Below, piece after piece: positions 1 through 8,748 of a stretch of DNA of 64,000 nucleotides (positions are counted from its first letter, which is position 1; each line of letters opens with the position of its first letter). Source of the stretch: Mycolicibacterium aubagnense (GTDB taxonomy: Bacteria > Actinomycetota > Actinomycetes > Mycobacteriales > Mycobacteriaceae); NCBI RefSeq assembly GCF_010730955.1, contig NZ_AP022577.1:2852001-2916000 (forward strand), read 5' to 3'. A program made the translations under genes and the position numbers. The notes under the pieces are model-generated. The model saw only the letters and a program-made list of their open reading frames with translations, was not told the origin of the DNA and did not search any database.

Positions 1-1
1 T

Positions 2-1729
2 GTCGCCTACAACTGCGTCGACCGCCATGTCGAGGCCGGCAACGGTGACCGTGTCGCGATCCATTGGGAAGGCGAGCCCGTCGGTGACGCCCGCGACATC
101 ACCTACGCCCAGCTCAAGGACGAGGTCAGCAAGGCCGCCAACGCCCTGACCGCCCTCGGCCTGGTCGCCGGCGACCGCGTCGCCATCTATATGCCGATGG
201 TGCCCGAGGCCATCGTGGCGATGCTGGCCTGCGCCCGTCTCGGTGTCATGCACTCGGTCGTGTTCGCCGGGTTCTCGGCCACCGCCCTGGGCGCGCGCGT
301 CGAGGACGCGCACGCCAAGCTGGTCATCACCACCGACGGGCAGTACCGGCGCGGGCAGGCCGCCTCGCTCAAGACCGCCGTCGACGAAGCCGTCGCGGGA
401 CAACCGAGCGTGGAGCACGTGCTGGTGGTCAAGCGCACCGGCATCGACGTCGACTGGACCGAGGGTCGCGACGTCTGGTGGCACGAGATCGTCGACGCGC
501 AGTCAACCGAGCACACTCCCGAGGCGTTCGACGCCGAGCAACCGCTGTTCCTGCTGTACACCTCCGGCACCACCGGCAAGCCCAAGGGCATCGTGCACAC
601 CAGCGGCGGCTACCTGACCCAGGCGTCCTACAGCCACCACAACGTCTTCGACATCAAACCCGACGACGTGTACTGGTGCACCGCCGACATCGGCTGGGTC
701 ACCGGGCACACCTACATCGTCTACGGCCCGCTGTCCAACGGCGTCACGCAGGTGGTCTACGAAGGCACCCCCACCTCACCGACCGAGCACCGGCACTTCG
801 AAATCATCGAAAAGTACGGCGTCACCATCTATTACACCGCCCCGACGCTGATCCGCACCTTCATGAAGCTGGGCCACCAGATTCCCGCGTCCCACGAACT
901 GTCGAGCCTGCGGGTGCTGGGCAGCGTCGGCGAGCCCATCAACCCCGAGGCCTGGCGCTGGTACCACGAATACATCGGCGCCGGTGAAGCCCCCATCGTG
1001 GACACCTGGTGGCAGACCGAGACCGGCGCCATCATGATCTCCCCGCTGCCCGGCGTCACCGCCGCCAAGCCCGGCTCGGCCATGACCCCGCTGCCCGGCA
1101 TCAGCGCCAAGATCGTCGACGACGACGGCAACGAACTGGTCCCCGGCGCCGACGAAGCCGAGCACGTCACCGGCTACCTGGTCCTCGACAAGCCGTGGCC
1201 GGCGATGCTGCGCGGCATCTGGGGAGACGACGAGCGCTTCAAGGACACCTACTGGTCCCGGTTCGCCGAGCAGGGCTGGTACTTCGCCGGTGATGGCGCC
1301 CGCTACGACGCCGACGGCAACATCTGGGTCCTGGGCCGCATCGACGACGTCATGAACATCTCCGGCCACCGCATCTCCACCGCCGAGGTCGAATCCGCGC
1401 TCGTCGGGCACTCCGGTGTGGCCGAGGCCGCCGTCGTCGGCGCCACCGACGCCACCACCGGCCAGGCCATCTGCGCGTTCGTCATCCTCAAGGAAAGCGC
1501 GCACGGCGGGCCGGAGAACATGATCGAGGAACTGCGCGCCCAAGTGGCGCGGGAGATCTCCCCGATCGCCAAACCGCGCGAGATCCACGTCGTGCCCGAG
1601 CTGCCCAAGACCCGCAGCGGCAAGATCATGCGCCGACTGCTACGCGATGTCGCCGAAGGCCGCGAACTCGGCGACACCTCGACCCTGGTCGACCCCAGCG
1701 TCTTCGAGGCCATCCGCGCCAGCAAGTAA
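2..1729 (+). CDS. acs: Acetyl-CoA synthetase, 5' end outside window
   Basis: Cytoplasmic AMP-forming acetate:CoA ligase (acetate + ATP + CoA to acetyl-CoA). The reading frame is open from the first bases of the window, so the N-terminus lies upstream; about 575 residues remain of a family normally near 650. Seen: the P-loop-like adenylation motif TSGTTGKPKG, the motif DTWWQTETG typical of acetyl-CoA synthetases, the hinge region GRIDDVMNISGHR, and the C-terminal lysine motif KTRSGKIMRR that is the usual acetylation target. A T-tailed hairpin follows the stop. Neighbours match acs-Rv3668c in M. tuberculosis. Confidence 0.95.
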   Translation, partial: VAYNCVDRHVEAGNGDRVAIHWEGEPVGDARDITYAQLKDEVSKAANALTALGLVAGDRVAIYMPMVPEAIVAMLACARLGVMHSVVFAGFSATALGARVEDAHAKLVITTDGQYRRGQAASLKTAVDEAVAGQPSVEHVLVVKRTGIDVDWTEGRDVWWHEIVDAQSTEHTPEAFDAEQPLFLLYTSGTTGKPKGIVHTSGGYLTQASYSHHNVFDIKPDDVYWCTADIGWVTGHTYIVYGPLSNGVTQVVYEGTPTSPTEHRHFEIIEKYGVTIYYTAPTLIRTFMKLGHQIPASHELSSLRVLGSVGEPINPEAWRWYHEYIGAGEAPIVDTWWQTETGAIMISPLPGVTAAKPGSAMTPLPGISAKIVDDDGNELVPGADEAEHVTGYLVLDKPWPAMLRGIWGDDERFKDTYWSRFAEQGWYFAGDGARYDADGNIWVLGRIDDVMNISGHRISTAEVESALVGHSGVAEAAVVGATDATTGQAICAFVILKESAHGGPENMIEELRAQVAREISPIAKPREIHVVPELPKTRSGKIMRRLLRDVAEGRELGDTSTLVDPSVFEAIRASK

Positions 1730-1741
1730 CCCGGAACGCGA

Positions 1742-1773
1742 AAGGCCCCCAACATCACGTTGGGAGCCTTTTT
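1742..1773 (+). terminator. Rho-independent terminator after acs
   Basis: An inverted repeat (AAGGC-CCCAAC pairing with GTTGGG-GCCTT, one mismatch, five-base loop) is followed directly by a run of Ts at 1769-1773. It lies 12 bases after the acs stop and just before the end of the convergent protease gene. Confidence 0.85.
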
Positions 1774-1780
1774 CGTATCG

Positions 1781-2461
1781 TCAGGCGATGGGGACGTAAC
1801 CCGCGCCCGGGCGGTTCTTGGCGTCGAGGTCAGAGATCACCGCATTGATCGACACCGTCACGGCTGGGGTGTGCAGCGGCACGTACTTGACGACACACGT
1901 CGGCAGGTCATCGCTGAAGGCCCCGTGGATCATGCCGACCAGCTTGTTGTTCACGGTGACCGGTGCACCCGAGTCGCCTGGTTGGCCGCATACCTGGTCG
2001 ACGATGGTGCCCGGGTCCTGTCCCGGACCCCAGGTGACGCCACAGGTGTAGCCCGTCGTGCGGCCCAGTTTGCACGCCACTTGGCCGAACGCCGGGTCCG
2101 GACCGATGCCGTCGATCTGGAATCCGTTGACGTTGTTCAGCGGCTGCACCTTGGCCGGGTCGAATTCGATGACGGCGTAATCCAGGGGCTGGCTGCCGGC
2201 CACCATGACGCCCAGATTGCCGCGGTTCTCGGCGCCCTCGGCCGCCACTTCGTGGCCCGGGCCGCCGCAGTGCGCCGACGTGAAGCCGACGAGCTTGCCG
2301 CGGTTGTCGTGCCCGATGGTGGTGAGGGTGCAGAAGGTATCGCCATCGACGACGATGCCCGAGCCACCGCCGAGCGGCACCGGTGCGTCGGCGTGTGCCG
2401 GCACCCCGGCCGACGCGCCAAGCAGGGCAATGGCCGTCGCGAACAGGGCTGCCAGACGCAT
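1781..2461 (-). CDS. Secreted S1-family (chymotrypsin-like) serine protease
   Basis: 226-residue exported protein, matching Rv3668c by position next to acs. The frame is open further upstream, but the ATG at 2461 begins a classic signal peptide (MRLAALFATAIALLGASAG, with cleavage likely after AHA), so I chose it. The catalytic triad is visible: His in TSAHC, Asp in LDYAVIEF and Ser in GQPGDSGAP. Cysteine pairs (CTL/AHC, CKL/YTCG, QVCG/PTCV) suggest disulfides, as expected outside the cell. Substrate unknown. It converges on acs and diverges from the holin-like gene. Confidence 0.85.
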   Translation of the reverse strand: MRLAALFATAIALLGASAGVPAHADAPVPLGGGSGIVVDGDTFCTLTTIGHDNRGKLVGFTSAHCGGPGHEVAAEGAENRGNLGVMVAGSQPLDYAVIEFDPAKVQPLNNVNGFQIDGIGPDPAFGQVACKLGRTTGYTCGVTWGPGQDPGTIVDQVCGQPGDSGAPVTVNNKLVGMIHGAFSDDLPTCVVKYVPLHTPAVTVSINAVISDLDAKNRPGAGYVPIA

Positions 2462-2608
2462 CGTGAACCTTCTCCGAGTTGTGGTGACGACAGCGCCGTC
2501 GCCAAGCCGGGCCATTCTAGCCCGCGCCTTTCGCTGGCCGGGATCGTTAAGCGGCGCCCCACGTGGCAACATATGCCAGGACTACACCGACGCCGGGAGG
2601 ACGTGTTC

Positions 2609-3118
2609 GTGAGCAATGGCGATCGCAAGAATGGCGCAGTTCCAGCCACGGTGACCTCGATCCCGCTGGTGGATCCGCATGCGCCCAAGGCTGATCCGTC
2701 GATCGGCGATCTGGTCAAGGAAGCCACCGCGCAGATGTCGACGCTGGTGCGCGCCGAGGTCGAACTGGCGCGTGCCGAGATCACCGCCGACGTGAAGAAG
2801 GGCCTGACCGGCAGCGTCCTGTTCATCGCCGCACTGGTGGTGCTGTTCTACTCGACGTTCTTTTTCTTCTTCTTCCTCGGTTCGCTACTCGAGCTGTGGC
2901 TGCCCAGCTGGGCGTCGTACCTCATCGTCTTCGCACTCATGGTGCTGACGACCGGTGCGCTCGCGTTCCTGGGCTTCCTCAAGGTGCGCAAGATCCGCGG
3001 GCCGCGGGACACCATCGCCACGGTCAAGGAGGCCAAGGTGGCGCTGACGCCGGGCCACGACAAGTCCTCGAGTCAGAGCATCGCCCGCACGGCTTCTAGC
3101 GACACCTCAGGCTGGTAG
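2609..3118 (+). CDS. Holin-like (phage holin 3_6 superfamily type) membrane protein
   Basis: 169-residue membrane protein, matching Rv3669 by position. An amphipathic N-terminal half (QMSTLVRAEVELARAEI) is followed by two hydrophobic helices: one with the unusual run FFFFFF, and one around SYLIVFALMVLTTGALAFLG. This layout is typical of the actinobacterial holin-X/PF07332 group, whose role outside phages is unknown. GTG at 2609 is preferred over GTG at 2603 because GGGAGG at 2595-2600 gives an 8-base spacing. Its stop TAG overlaps the GTG start of ephE by one base, so the two are probably cotranscribed. Confidence 0.8.
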   Translation: MSNGDRKNGAVPATVTSIPLVDPHAPKADPSIGDLVKEATAQMSTLVRAEVELARAEITADVKKGLTGSVLFIAALVVLFYSTFFFFFFLGSLLELWLPSWASYLIVFALMVLTTGALAFLGFLKVRKIRGPRDTIATVKEAKVALTPGHDKSSSQSIARTASSDTSGW

Positions 3119-4083
3119 TGCCGCCACCTGATCCGTCGGTCGTCCGGATCGACGGTCCGTGGCGACACCTCCAGGTGCACGCGAACGGGATCCGCTTCCA
3201 CGTCGTCGAGGGCGAAGGTTCGGAGCCCGACCAGCGGAACGCGGACGGTTCCTCCAACGCGGAGCGCCCGTTGGTGATCCTGCTGCACGGATTCGCCTCG
3301 TTCTGGTACTCGTGGCGCCATCAGCTGCGCGACCTCCGCGGTGCCCGGGTGGTCGCGGTGGACCTGCGCGGCTACGGCGGCAGCGACAAACCACCGACCG
3401 GCTACGACGGCTGGACGCTGGCCGGGGACACCGCCGGCCTGGTGCGCGCGCTGGGACACCATTCCGCGGTACTGGTCGGGCACGCCGACGGCGGCCTGGT
3501 CTGCTGGGCCACGGCGATGCTGCATCCGCGGGCGGTGCGGGGTATCGCGCTGATCAGTTCACCCCATCCGATGGCGCTGCGGTCCTCGACGCTGACCGAT
3601 CGGGCCCAGCGCGCGGCCCTGTTGCCCGCGATGCTGCGCAACCAGGTGCCGTGGTGGCCCGAACACGTCCTCACACGCCAGAACGGCGCCGCCGTCGAGC
3701 AGCTCGTCCGCAGCCGCGCCGGCGCCGCCTGGCCGGCGTCGGAGGATTTCGCGCAGACGGCTACCCACCTGCGTACCGCGATTCAGATCCCGTCGGCCGC
3801 GCACTCGGCGCTGGAGTACCAGCGCTGGGCGGCGCGCAGTCAGGTCCGCAGCGAGGGCCGGCGCTTCATGCGCGCGATGAAACAGCGCACCACGGTACCG
3901 ATCCTGCATCTGCACGGCACCGCCGATCCCTACGTGCTCGACGACCCGGTCCGCCGGACCCAGCGCTACGCTCCGCAGACCCGCTTCGTATCCGTCACCG
4001 GCGCAGGGCATTTCGCGCACGAAGAGCAGCCGTCGAGCGTCACCTCGGAGCTGTCGACATTCCTGCACCAGCTATCCGGCTGA
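3118..4083 (+). CDS. ephE: Alpha/beta-hydrolase, EphE-type (epoxide hydrolase family)
   Basis: 321-residue alpha/beta-hydrolase in the Rv3670 position. Seen: oxyanion motif LLHGFASFWYSW, the strand/turn VAVDLRGYGGSDKP typical of epoxide hydrolases, a late acid region HLHGTADPYV, and the terminal His in GAGHFAHEEQP. Oddly, the nucleophile elbow reads VGHADGG where epoxide hydrolases have VGHDWGG, so Ala occupies the usual Asp position and an Asp sits one residue later. Epoxide hydrolysis is therefore not assured. The GTG start overlaps the previous stop; the 3' end overlaps convergent marP by 12 bases. Confidence 0.8.
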   Translation: MPPPDPSVVRIDGPWRHLQVHANGIRFHVVEGEGSEPDQRNADGSSNAERPLVILLHGFASFWYSWRHQLRDLRGARVVAVDLRGYGGSDKPPTGYDGWTLAGDTAGLVRALGHHSAVLVGHADGGLVCWATAMLHPRAVRGIALISSPHPMALRSSTLTDRAQRAALLPAMLRNQVPWWPEHVLTRQNGAAVEQLVRSRAGAAWPASEDFAQTATHLRTAIQIPSAAHSALEYQRWAARSQVRSEGRRFMRAMKQRTTVPILHLHGTADPYVLDDPVRRTQRYAPQTRFVSVTGAGHFAHEEQPSSVTSELSTFLHQLSG

Positions 4084-5265
4084 GATGCACCGTCCGGTCG
4101 GGACCGCGTCCTGGTTGTCGACCTTGGCCATCTGCTTGGCCACCTCGTCGGCGGTGAGCACGAAGCCGGTGTCGGCGTCGTCGACCGCGGCGCCGAACAC
4201 GACACCGAGCACCTTGCCATTGCCGTCGATCAGCGGACCGCCCGAATTGCCTTGGCGGACATTGCCTCTGATGGTGTAGACCTCACGCGTGACGGTCGTG
4301 GAGTGGTAGATGTCCGGCCCGTTGAGTTTGATGATCTCGCGGATGCGGGCCGGGGTCGCGGCGAATTCACCGCCGCCCGGGTAGCCCATCACCACCGCCC
4401 CGGTGCCGGTCTGGGCTTCCTGCATGTCGAACTTCAGCGGCGCCGCGGGCAGGTCGGGCGCATCGAGAATCGAGATGTCGGCCTCGGGGTCGTAGGAGAC
4501 GACCTTGGCGTCATAGCTCTTGTCGTCGACCTGGACGGTGACGCTGTTGGAGCCGGCCACCACGTGGGCGTTGGACATCACCCGGCCGGGCGCCACCACG
4601 AATCCGGTGCCCTCGAGCACCTTCTGGCAGCTCTGCGCCACGCCGCGGATCTTCACAACACTGCCCTTGGCGGCGGCCACCGCCGGATCGCCCACGAGCG
4701 CGGGATCCGGAGCCGAGACGCTGACGATCGGGGTACGGCCGAACGGCTGCAGCACCGACGGCAAGCCGGAGGTGTTCAGCAGCGCCGAGAGCCGGGTCGG
4801 CACCCGCTTCAGCCAGGCCGGCGCGACATCGTTGACCTCTGACAGCACGCGCGAGCCGTTCACCGCCGCAGCCAGATTCGGCTGGTCCGACGACGTCAGC
4901 GGGGTGGCCAGCAACCAGGCGGCGACCAGGACCGCGACCAGTTGCAGGGCCATGCCGACCACCGAGTCGAATCCGCGCACCACGTCGTTGCGCATGGCAC
5001 CGCGGACCGCGCGGCCCAGCACCACACCGGCGATCTCGCCGACGACGACCAGGCCCAGGATCAGGAACAGGGCGATGAAGAGCTTGCTACGCGCGCCGTC
5101 GACATGCGCCACCACATGGGGCGCGAGCAGCACACCGGCCACCGCGCCGAGCACCACACCGAGAAAAGACAGCAGAGAGCCCAACGCCCCGGACCGCCAG
5201 CCCGAGACGGCGGCGACGAATGCGACGGACAGAACGGCCAGATCCAGCCATTGTGAAGGTGTCAT
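4072..5265 (-). CDS. marP: Periplasmic serine protease MarP (acid resistance)
   Basis: 397 residues, the same length as I recall for M. tuberculosis MarP (Rv3671c). About four transmembrane helices fill residues 1-130 (CvpA-like), followed by a trypsin-like protease domain outside the membrane. The triad is visible: His in SNAHVVAG, Asp in DPEADISIL, Ser in RQGNSGGPL. Two cysteines, QSCQ before the protease core and GRCIS at the extreme C-terminus, correspond to the disulfide that controls the M. tuberculosis enzyme. In that species MarP maintains intrabacterial pH in acid. Start ATG 5265 overlaps the Nudix gene stop (ATGA). Confidence 0.92.
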   Translation of the reverse strand: MTPSQWLDLAVLSVAFVAAVSGWRSGALGSLLSFLGVVLGAVAGVLLAPHVVAHVDGARSKLFIALFLILGLVVVGEIAGVVLGRAVRGAMRNDVVRGFDSVVGMALQLVAVLVAAWLLATPLTSSDQPNLAAAVNGSRVLSEVNDVAPAWLKRVPTRLSALLNTSGLPSVLQPFGRTPIVSVSAPDPALVGDPAVAAAKGSVVKIRGVAQSCQKVLEGTGFVVAPGRVMSNAHVVAGSNSVTVQVDDKSYDAKVVSYDPEADISILDAPDLPAAPLKFDMQEAQTGTGAVVMGYPGGGEFAATPARIREIIKLNGPDIYHSTTVTREVYTIRGNVRQGNSGGPLIDGNGKVLGVVFGAAVDDADTGFVLTADEVAKQMAKVDNQDAVPTGRCISAG

Positions 5266-6026
5266 GGTTGATCCACACGGTAGCCGCTGGAGTCCCCCAG
5301 CAGCGCCATTGCCGCATCCAGTTCCTCGATGACGTCGGTGTTCCACGGCTCGGCCCAGCCTGCGACGTCGAGCATCGCGGAGATCACCTGAGCGGTGAAG
5401 CCCCACACCAGCATCTGGTTGAGCAGAAATGCCGGGCCGGCGAACCGCCGCGTGTTCTCCTTGCGGTACACCATCAACCGATTCTCGGGATTGACGAAGG
5501 CGCGCACCGGAACCCGCGCGGCGATGGCCGTCTCCGCCGGGTCGACAGCGAGGACGTGACCGGGGTCGGGTGAGTACGCGAGCACCGGGACCACGTGAAA
5601 ACCCGAGGGCGGGATGAACATTCGGTCCAATGTCGCCAGCACGTGCAGCCGCGAGGTGTCGATACCGGTCTCCTCGGTCGCCTCGCGCAGCGCGGTGCCG
5701 ACGGGACCGCCGTCCTCCGGATCGGACGCGCCACCCGGGAAGGCCGCCTGCCCGGCATGATGCCGCAACGTCGACGCGCGGACGGTGACCAGCAGGTCGG
5801 CATCGGGCGGCAGCGCACCAGCCGGGGCGTCGGGCGCCCCCGAGAACAGCACCAGGACCGCCGCGTCCCGTTTGGTGCCGGTCAATGTCGCGGTGGCCCC
5901 TGCGGCGGTGATGGCCGCCAACACGCTCGCCGGCACCCGGCGGCGGTAGGCCTGCGGCAGGTCTGCCGCGTTGTCGACCAGCGGCCGCAGCCAGGCCGGG
6001 GCGGCCTGCGGGTTCAGCACGTTCAC
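5262..6026 (-). CDS. Nudix hydrolase (CoA pyrophosphatase-like, NudL type)
   Basis: 254 residues, the Rv3672c position. The Nudix box is present (GGASDPEDGG then REATEETGI, fitting GX5EX7REUXEEXGU), preceded by HHAGQAAFPGG, the extension typical of CoA-diphosphatase type Nudix proteins. A role in hydrolysing CoA or related dinucleotides is inferred from family only. It lies in a minus-strand run nth - thioredoxin - Nudix - marP; its TGA overlaps the marP ATG by four bases, which indicates translational coupling. Confidence 0.85.
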   Translation of the reverse strand: MNVLNPQAAPAWLRPLVDNAADLPQAYRRRVPASVLAAITAAGATATLTGTKRDAAVLVLFSGAPDAPAGALPPDADLLVTVRASTLRHHAGQAAFPGGASDPEDGGPVGTALREATEETGIDTSRLHVLATLDRMFIPPSGFHVVPVLAYSPDPGHVLAVDPAETAIAARVPVRAFVNPENRLMVYRKENTRRFAGPAFLLNQMLVWGFTAQVISAMLDVAGWAEPWNTDVIEELDAAMALLGDSSGYRVDQP

Positions 6027-6051
6027 CCCGACACTCCTAACGCTTGACGAT

Positions 6052-6702
6052 TCACCATTGTGAATTCACTGCACTGGCGATCTCATCGGCACTGGTGAAC
6101 GGCCGGGGCAGGACGTGCGCCACGCTACCGTCCGGGCGCAGCACCACGGTCGCAGGCATCACGTTGGGCACGCCCAGCGCGGCCGCGACCAGCCGGCGGC
6201 CGTCTTGCAGCATCGGCAGCTTGACGCCCAGGTCGGCCAGCCGCAGCAGCCCGGCGGTCTCGTTCTCGTCCTGATGAACCGTCACCACGGTCACCCGGGT
6301 ACCCATCCGGCGCTGATACTCGGCCAGGGCCGGCAGTTCGTCGGCGCAGGGTCCGCACCAGTAGGCCCACAGGTTCAGCACCACGGCCCGGCCGGCGAGG
6401 GCCTTCGCGACGTCGACGGGCGCGCCGTCAGCCGCGCAGTCCACCGTGATGCCCTGCAGGGCCCCCGGCCCGGGTCCGCCCTGCGGGGCGGGACAGGGCG
6501 GCAGCGCCGCTTCGGCCCGTGGCCCGGCCAGCGCCGCCGGGGTATCGGCGTCGCGATGCGCCCGGGCCCCGTTGAGCTGGCCGGCCTGCCGGCCCGCCGG
6601 CCCGGACGCGGTCTGGTTGTCGCCCAGCTGCCGCCACAGCGCCACGCCGAGAACGGCGAACACGGCCAGCACCACCACGGTCCAGCGGGTCGATCGACTC
6701 AC
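6052..6702 (-). CDS. Membrane-anchored thioredoxin-like (TlpA/ResA type) protein
   Basis: 216 residues, the Rv3673c position. One N-terminal transmembrane helix ([17 protein letters not shown]) precedes a low-complexity linker and a thioredoxin fold carrying the redox motif [11 protein letters not shown]; a cis-Pro follows in VMPATVV. It probably acts outside the membrane in disulfide reduction or exchange. The GTG start at 6702 overlaps the nth stop (GTGA). The frame stays open upstream inside nth, but that part is shadow sequence without a signal. Confidence 0.85.
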   Translation of the reverse strand: MSRSTRWTVVVLAVFAVLGVALWRQLGDNQTASGPAGRQAGQLNGARAHRDADTPAALAGPRAEAALPPCPAPQGGPGPGALQGITVDCAADGAPVDVAKALAGRAVVLNLWAYWCGPCADELPALAEYQRRMGTRVTVVTVHQDENETAGLLRLADLGVKLPMLQDGRRLVAAALGVPNVMPATVVLRPDGSVAHVLPRPFTSADEIASAVNSQW

Positions 6703-7457
6703 TCGGTGATCCCGGCCAGTGCCAGCAGATGCTCGGTCTCCGGCCCCTTGACCAGCGCCGCCGCGGTCGCCAGGTCCGTCGGCCCGATGCCGTAGGACGG
6801 GCAGTCGCGGGCCAGGACGCACACGCCGCAGGCCGGCGTGCGGGCGTGGCAGACCCGGCGCCCGTGGAAGATCACGCGGTGCGACAGCAGGGTCCACTCC
6901 TTGCGCGGGATCAACTCCCCGACCGCGTGTTCAACCTTGACCGGGTCCTCTTCGGCGGTCCAGCGCCAGCGCCGTACCAGCCGCCCGAAGTGGGTGTCCA
7001 CGGTGATGCCCGGGATGTCGAAGGCGTTGCCGAGGATGACGTTGGCGGTCTTGCGGCCCACGCCGGGCAGCGTGACCAGCTCGTCCAGGGTGTCCGGCAC
7101 CTCGCCGTCGAAGCGGGCCACCAGTGCCTGGCCCAGCCCGATGATCGACGTCGCCTTGTTGCGGTAGAAGCCGGTGGGCCGGATCAGTTCCTCGAGCTCG
7201 GTCCGGTGGGCCTGCGCATAGTCCAGCGCGGTCGGGTACTTGGCGAACAACGCCGGCGTCGTGAGGTTCACTCTCTTATCCGTGCACTGCGCCGACAGGA
7301 TGGTGGCCACCGCGAGCTCCAGCGGATTGGTGAAGTCCAGTTCGCAGTAGACGTGCGGAAATGCCTGCGCCAGTTCACGATTCATCCTCCGCGCGCGACG
7401 CACCAGACCGAGGTGGGTTTCGCGGTCGTATTTTGCGGTGGATCGTCGCGCAGGCAC
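6699..7457 (-). CDS. nth: Endonuclease III (DNA glycosylase/AP lyase)
   Basis: Base-excision repair enzyme removing oxidised pyrimidines. Seen: the helix-hairpin-helix [13 protein letters not shown] with the catalytic Lys, the catalytic Asp in [10 protein letters not shown], and the 4Fe-4S cluster spacing C-X6-C-X2-C-X5-C ([17 protein letters not shown]). GTG at 7457 gives 252 residues, close to the usual 245. An in-frame ATG at 7529 would add 24 residues without motifs and would overlap the divergent gene at 7512. No strong ribosome site distinguishes the two. Confidence 0.92.
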   Translation of the reverse strand: MPARRSTAKYDRETHLGLVRRARRMNRELAQAFPHVYCELDFTNPLELAVATILSAQCTDKRVNLTTPALFAKYPTALDYAQAHRTELEELIRPTGFYRNKATSIIGLGQALVARFDGEVPDTLDELVTLPGVGRKTANVILGNAFDIPGITVDTHFGRLVRRWRWTAEEDPVKVEHAVGELIPRKEWTLLSHRVIFHGRRVCHARTPACGVCVLARDCPSYGIGPTDLATAAALVKGPETEHLLALAGITE

Positions 7458-7511
7458 GCCGGTAAGCGTACTGAGAGAAGTGGGTAAGGATACTTTGACC
7501 GGCGTCGTTTC

Positions 7512-7901
7512 GTGACCACCCTGAGACATTCGGCGTGTTTACTTCTGCGTGTGTCCTGGTTGCTGGTTGTGTGCATTCCCGGGTTGCTCATGGTGGCAAC
7601 CTTCGGGTTGAGCCGCCTCGAAGCCATGCTCGATACATCCAAGGAGACCTACACCGCCGCGGACGTCAAAGCGTTCGTCGACAAGGTCAAAACGGCCTGG
7701 TCACAGCAGGCTGCAGCCGCGGACACACTGCCGCACCGATCGGCACCCCGATTCGAGGAACCCCGTGCGCTGGCGGCCCCGTCGCCGACGCGCGACAACC
7801 CACTCGGAGCCTTCGGCGAACCCGAATTACCCAGCCGCGCGTATGCCCACTATGCGAGCAATCCGCAATTTCGCGAGACTCGCCAGGCGAATCGTGTGTA
7901 G
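7512..7901 (+). CDS. Small membrane protein, Rv3675-like
   Basis: 129 residues starting with GTG at 7512. One N-terminal transmembrane helix ([17 protein letters not shown]) is followed by a charged region ([16 protein letters not shown]) and a disordered Pro/Arg-rich tail. Position between nth and crp matches Rv3675, a membrane protein of unknown function. No catalytic motif is visible. The 103-base gap to crp holds a possible Crp site. Confidence 0.65.
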   Translation: MTTLRHSACLLLRVSWLLVVCIPGLLMVATFGLSRLEAMLDTSKETYTAADVKAFVDKVKTAWSQQAAAADTLPHRSAPRFEEPRALAAPSPTRDNPLGAFGEPELPSRAYAHYASNPQFRETRQANRV

Positions 7902-7940
7902 CGTGGCTGGTTGCGAAACGGCTTACCACTAGACTGACTT

Positions 7941-7956
7941 TGTTAACCAGTTCACT
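7941..7956. promoter_or_regulatory. Candidate CRP-binding site upstream of crp
   Basis: TGTTA-ACCAGT-TCACT matches the mycobacterial CRP consensus TGTGA-N6-TCACA at 8 of 10 half-site bases. It lies about 50 bases before the crp start, a plausible place for autoregulation. Inferred from sequence match only. Confidence 0.4.
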
Positions 7957-8004
7957 GGCTAGCTTGCGCGCGTTTTTGATCACTCACCAGCCTTAGGGAG
8001 CAAC

Positions 8005-8679
8005 GTGGACGAGATCCTGGCGAGGGCCGGAATCTTCCAGGGTGTCGAGCCCACCGCGGTATCCGCACTGACCAAACAGCTGCAACCGGTCGACTTCCCC
8101 CGCGGACACACCGTGTTCGCCGAGGGCGAGCCGGGTGACCGCCTCTACATCATCATCTCCGGCAAGGTGAAGATCGGCCGCCGGTCACCGGACGGCCGGG
8201 AAAACCTGCTGACCATCATGGGTCCGTCGGACATGTTCGGTGAGCTGTCGATCTTCGACCCGGGTCCCCGGACCTCGAGCGCCATCACCATCACCGAGGT
8301 GCGGGCGGTCTCGATGGACCGTGAAGCGCTCCGTGCGTGGATCGCGGACCGTCCGGAGATCGCCGAGCAGCTGCTGCGCGTGCTCGCGCGCCGGTTGCGC
8401 CGCACCAACAACAACCTGGCCGATCTGATCTTCACCGACGTGCCCGGTCGGGTGGCCAAGCAGCTGCTGCAGCTGGCCCAGCGGTTCGGCACGCAGGAGG
8501 GCGGCGCCCTGCGCGTCACCCACGACCTGACCCAGGAAGAGATCGCGCAACTCGTCGGCGCCTCGCGCGAAACCGTGAACAAGGCACTCGCCGACTTCGC
8601 GCACCGCGGCTGGATCCGGCTCGAGGGCAAGAGCGTGCTGATCTCCGACTCGGAGCGGCTGGCCCGCCGAGCGCGCTAG
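8005..8679 (+). CDS. crp: cAMP receptor protein, global transcription regulator
   Basis: 224 residues, the length of M. tuberculosis Crp (Rv3676), and the sequence is nearly identical as I recall it. The cyclic-nucleotide-binding domain occupies residues 1-115 with the phosphate-binding cassette [17 protein letters not shown] linking dimer helix follows ([16 protein letters not shown]), then a winged helix-turn-helix with recognition segment [24 protein letters not shown] just upstream of the ATG serves as ribosome site. A strong hairpin follows the stop. Confidence 0.97.
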   Translation: MDEILARAGIFQGVEPTAVSALTKQLQPVDFPRGHTVFAEGEPGDRLYIIISGKVKIGRRSPDGRENLLTIMGPSDMFGELSIFDPGPRTSSAITITEVRAVSMDREALRAWIADRPEIAEQLLRVLARRLRRTNNNLADLIFTDVPGRVAKQLLQLAQRFGTQEGGALRVTHDLTQEEIAQLVGASRETVNKALADFAHRGWIRLEGKSVLISDSERLARRAR

Positions 8680-8689
8680 TTTTCCCGCC

Positions 8690-8744
8690 GAAACGGCATT
8701 CCAGCAGAGCAGTTCTCGAACTTCTCCTGCTGGAATGCCGTTTC
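8690..8744. terminator. Long perfect hairpin between convergent crp and hydrolase genes
   Basis: An 18-base perfect inverted repeat (arms 8690-8707 and 8727-8744, GAAACGGCATTCCAGCAG and its complement) with a 19-base loop fills the gap between the two convergent genes. T-rich flanks exist on both sides (GTTTTCCC before, CGTTGTT after), consistent with a bidirectional terminator. Confidence 0.8.
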
Positions 8745-8748
8745 GTTG

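Noticed and set aside
1760..2608. Long N-terminal extension of the holin-like protein frame
   Set aside because: It runs antisense through the secreted protease; the GTG at 2609 with a proper ribosome site is the real start.
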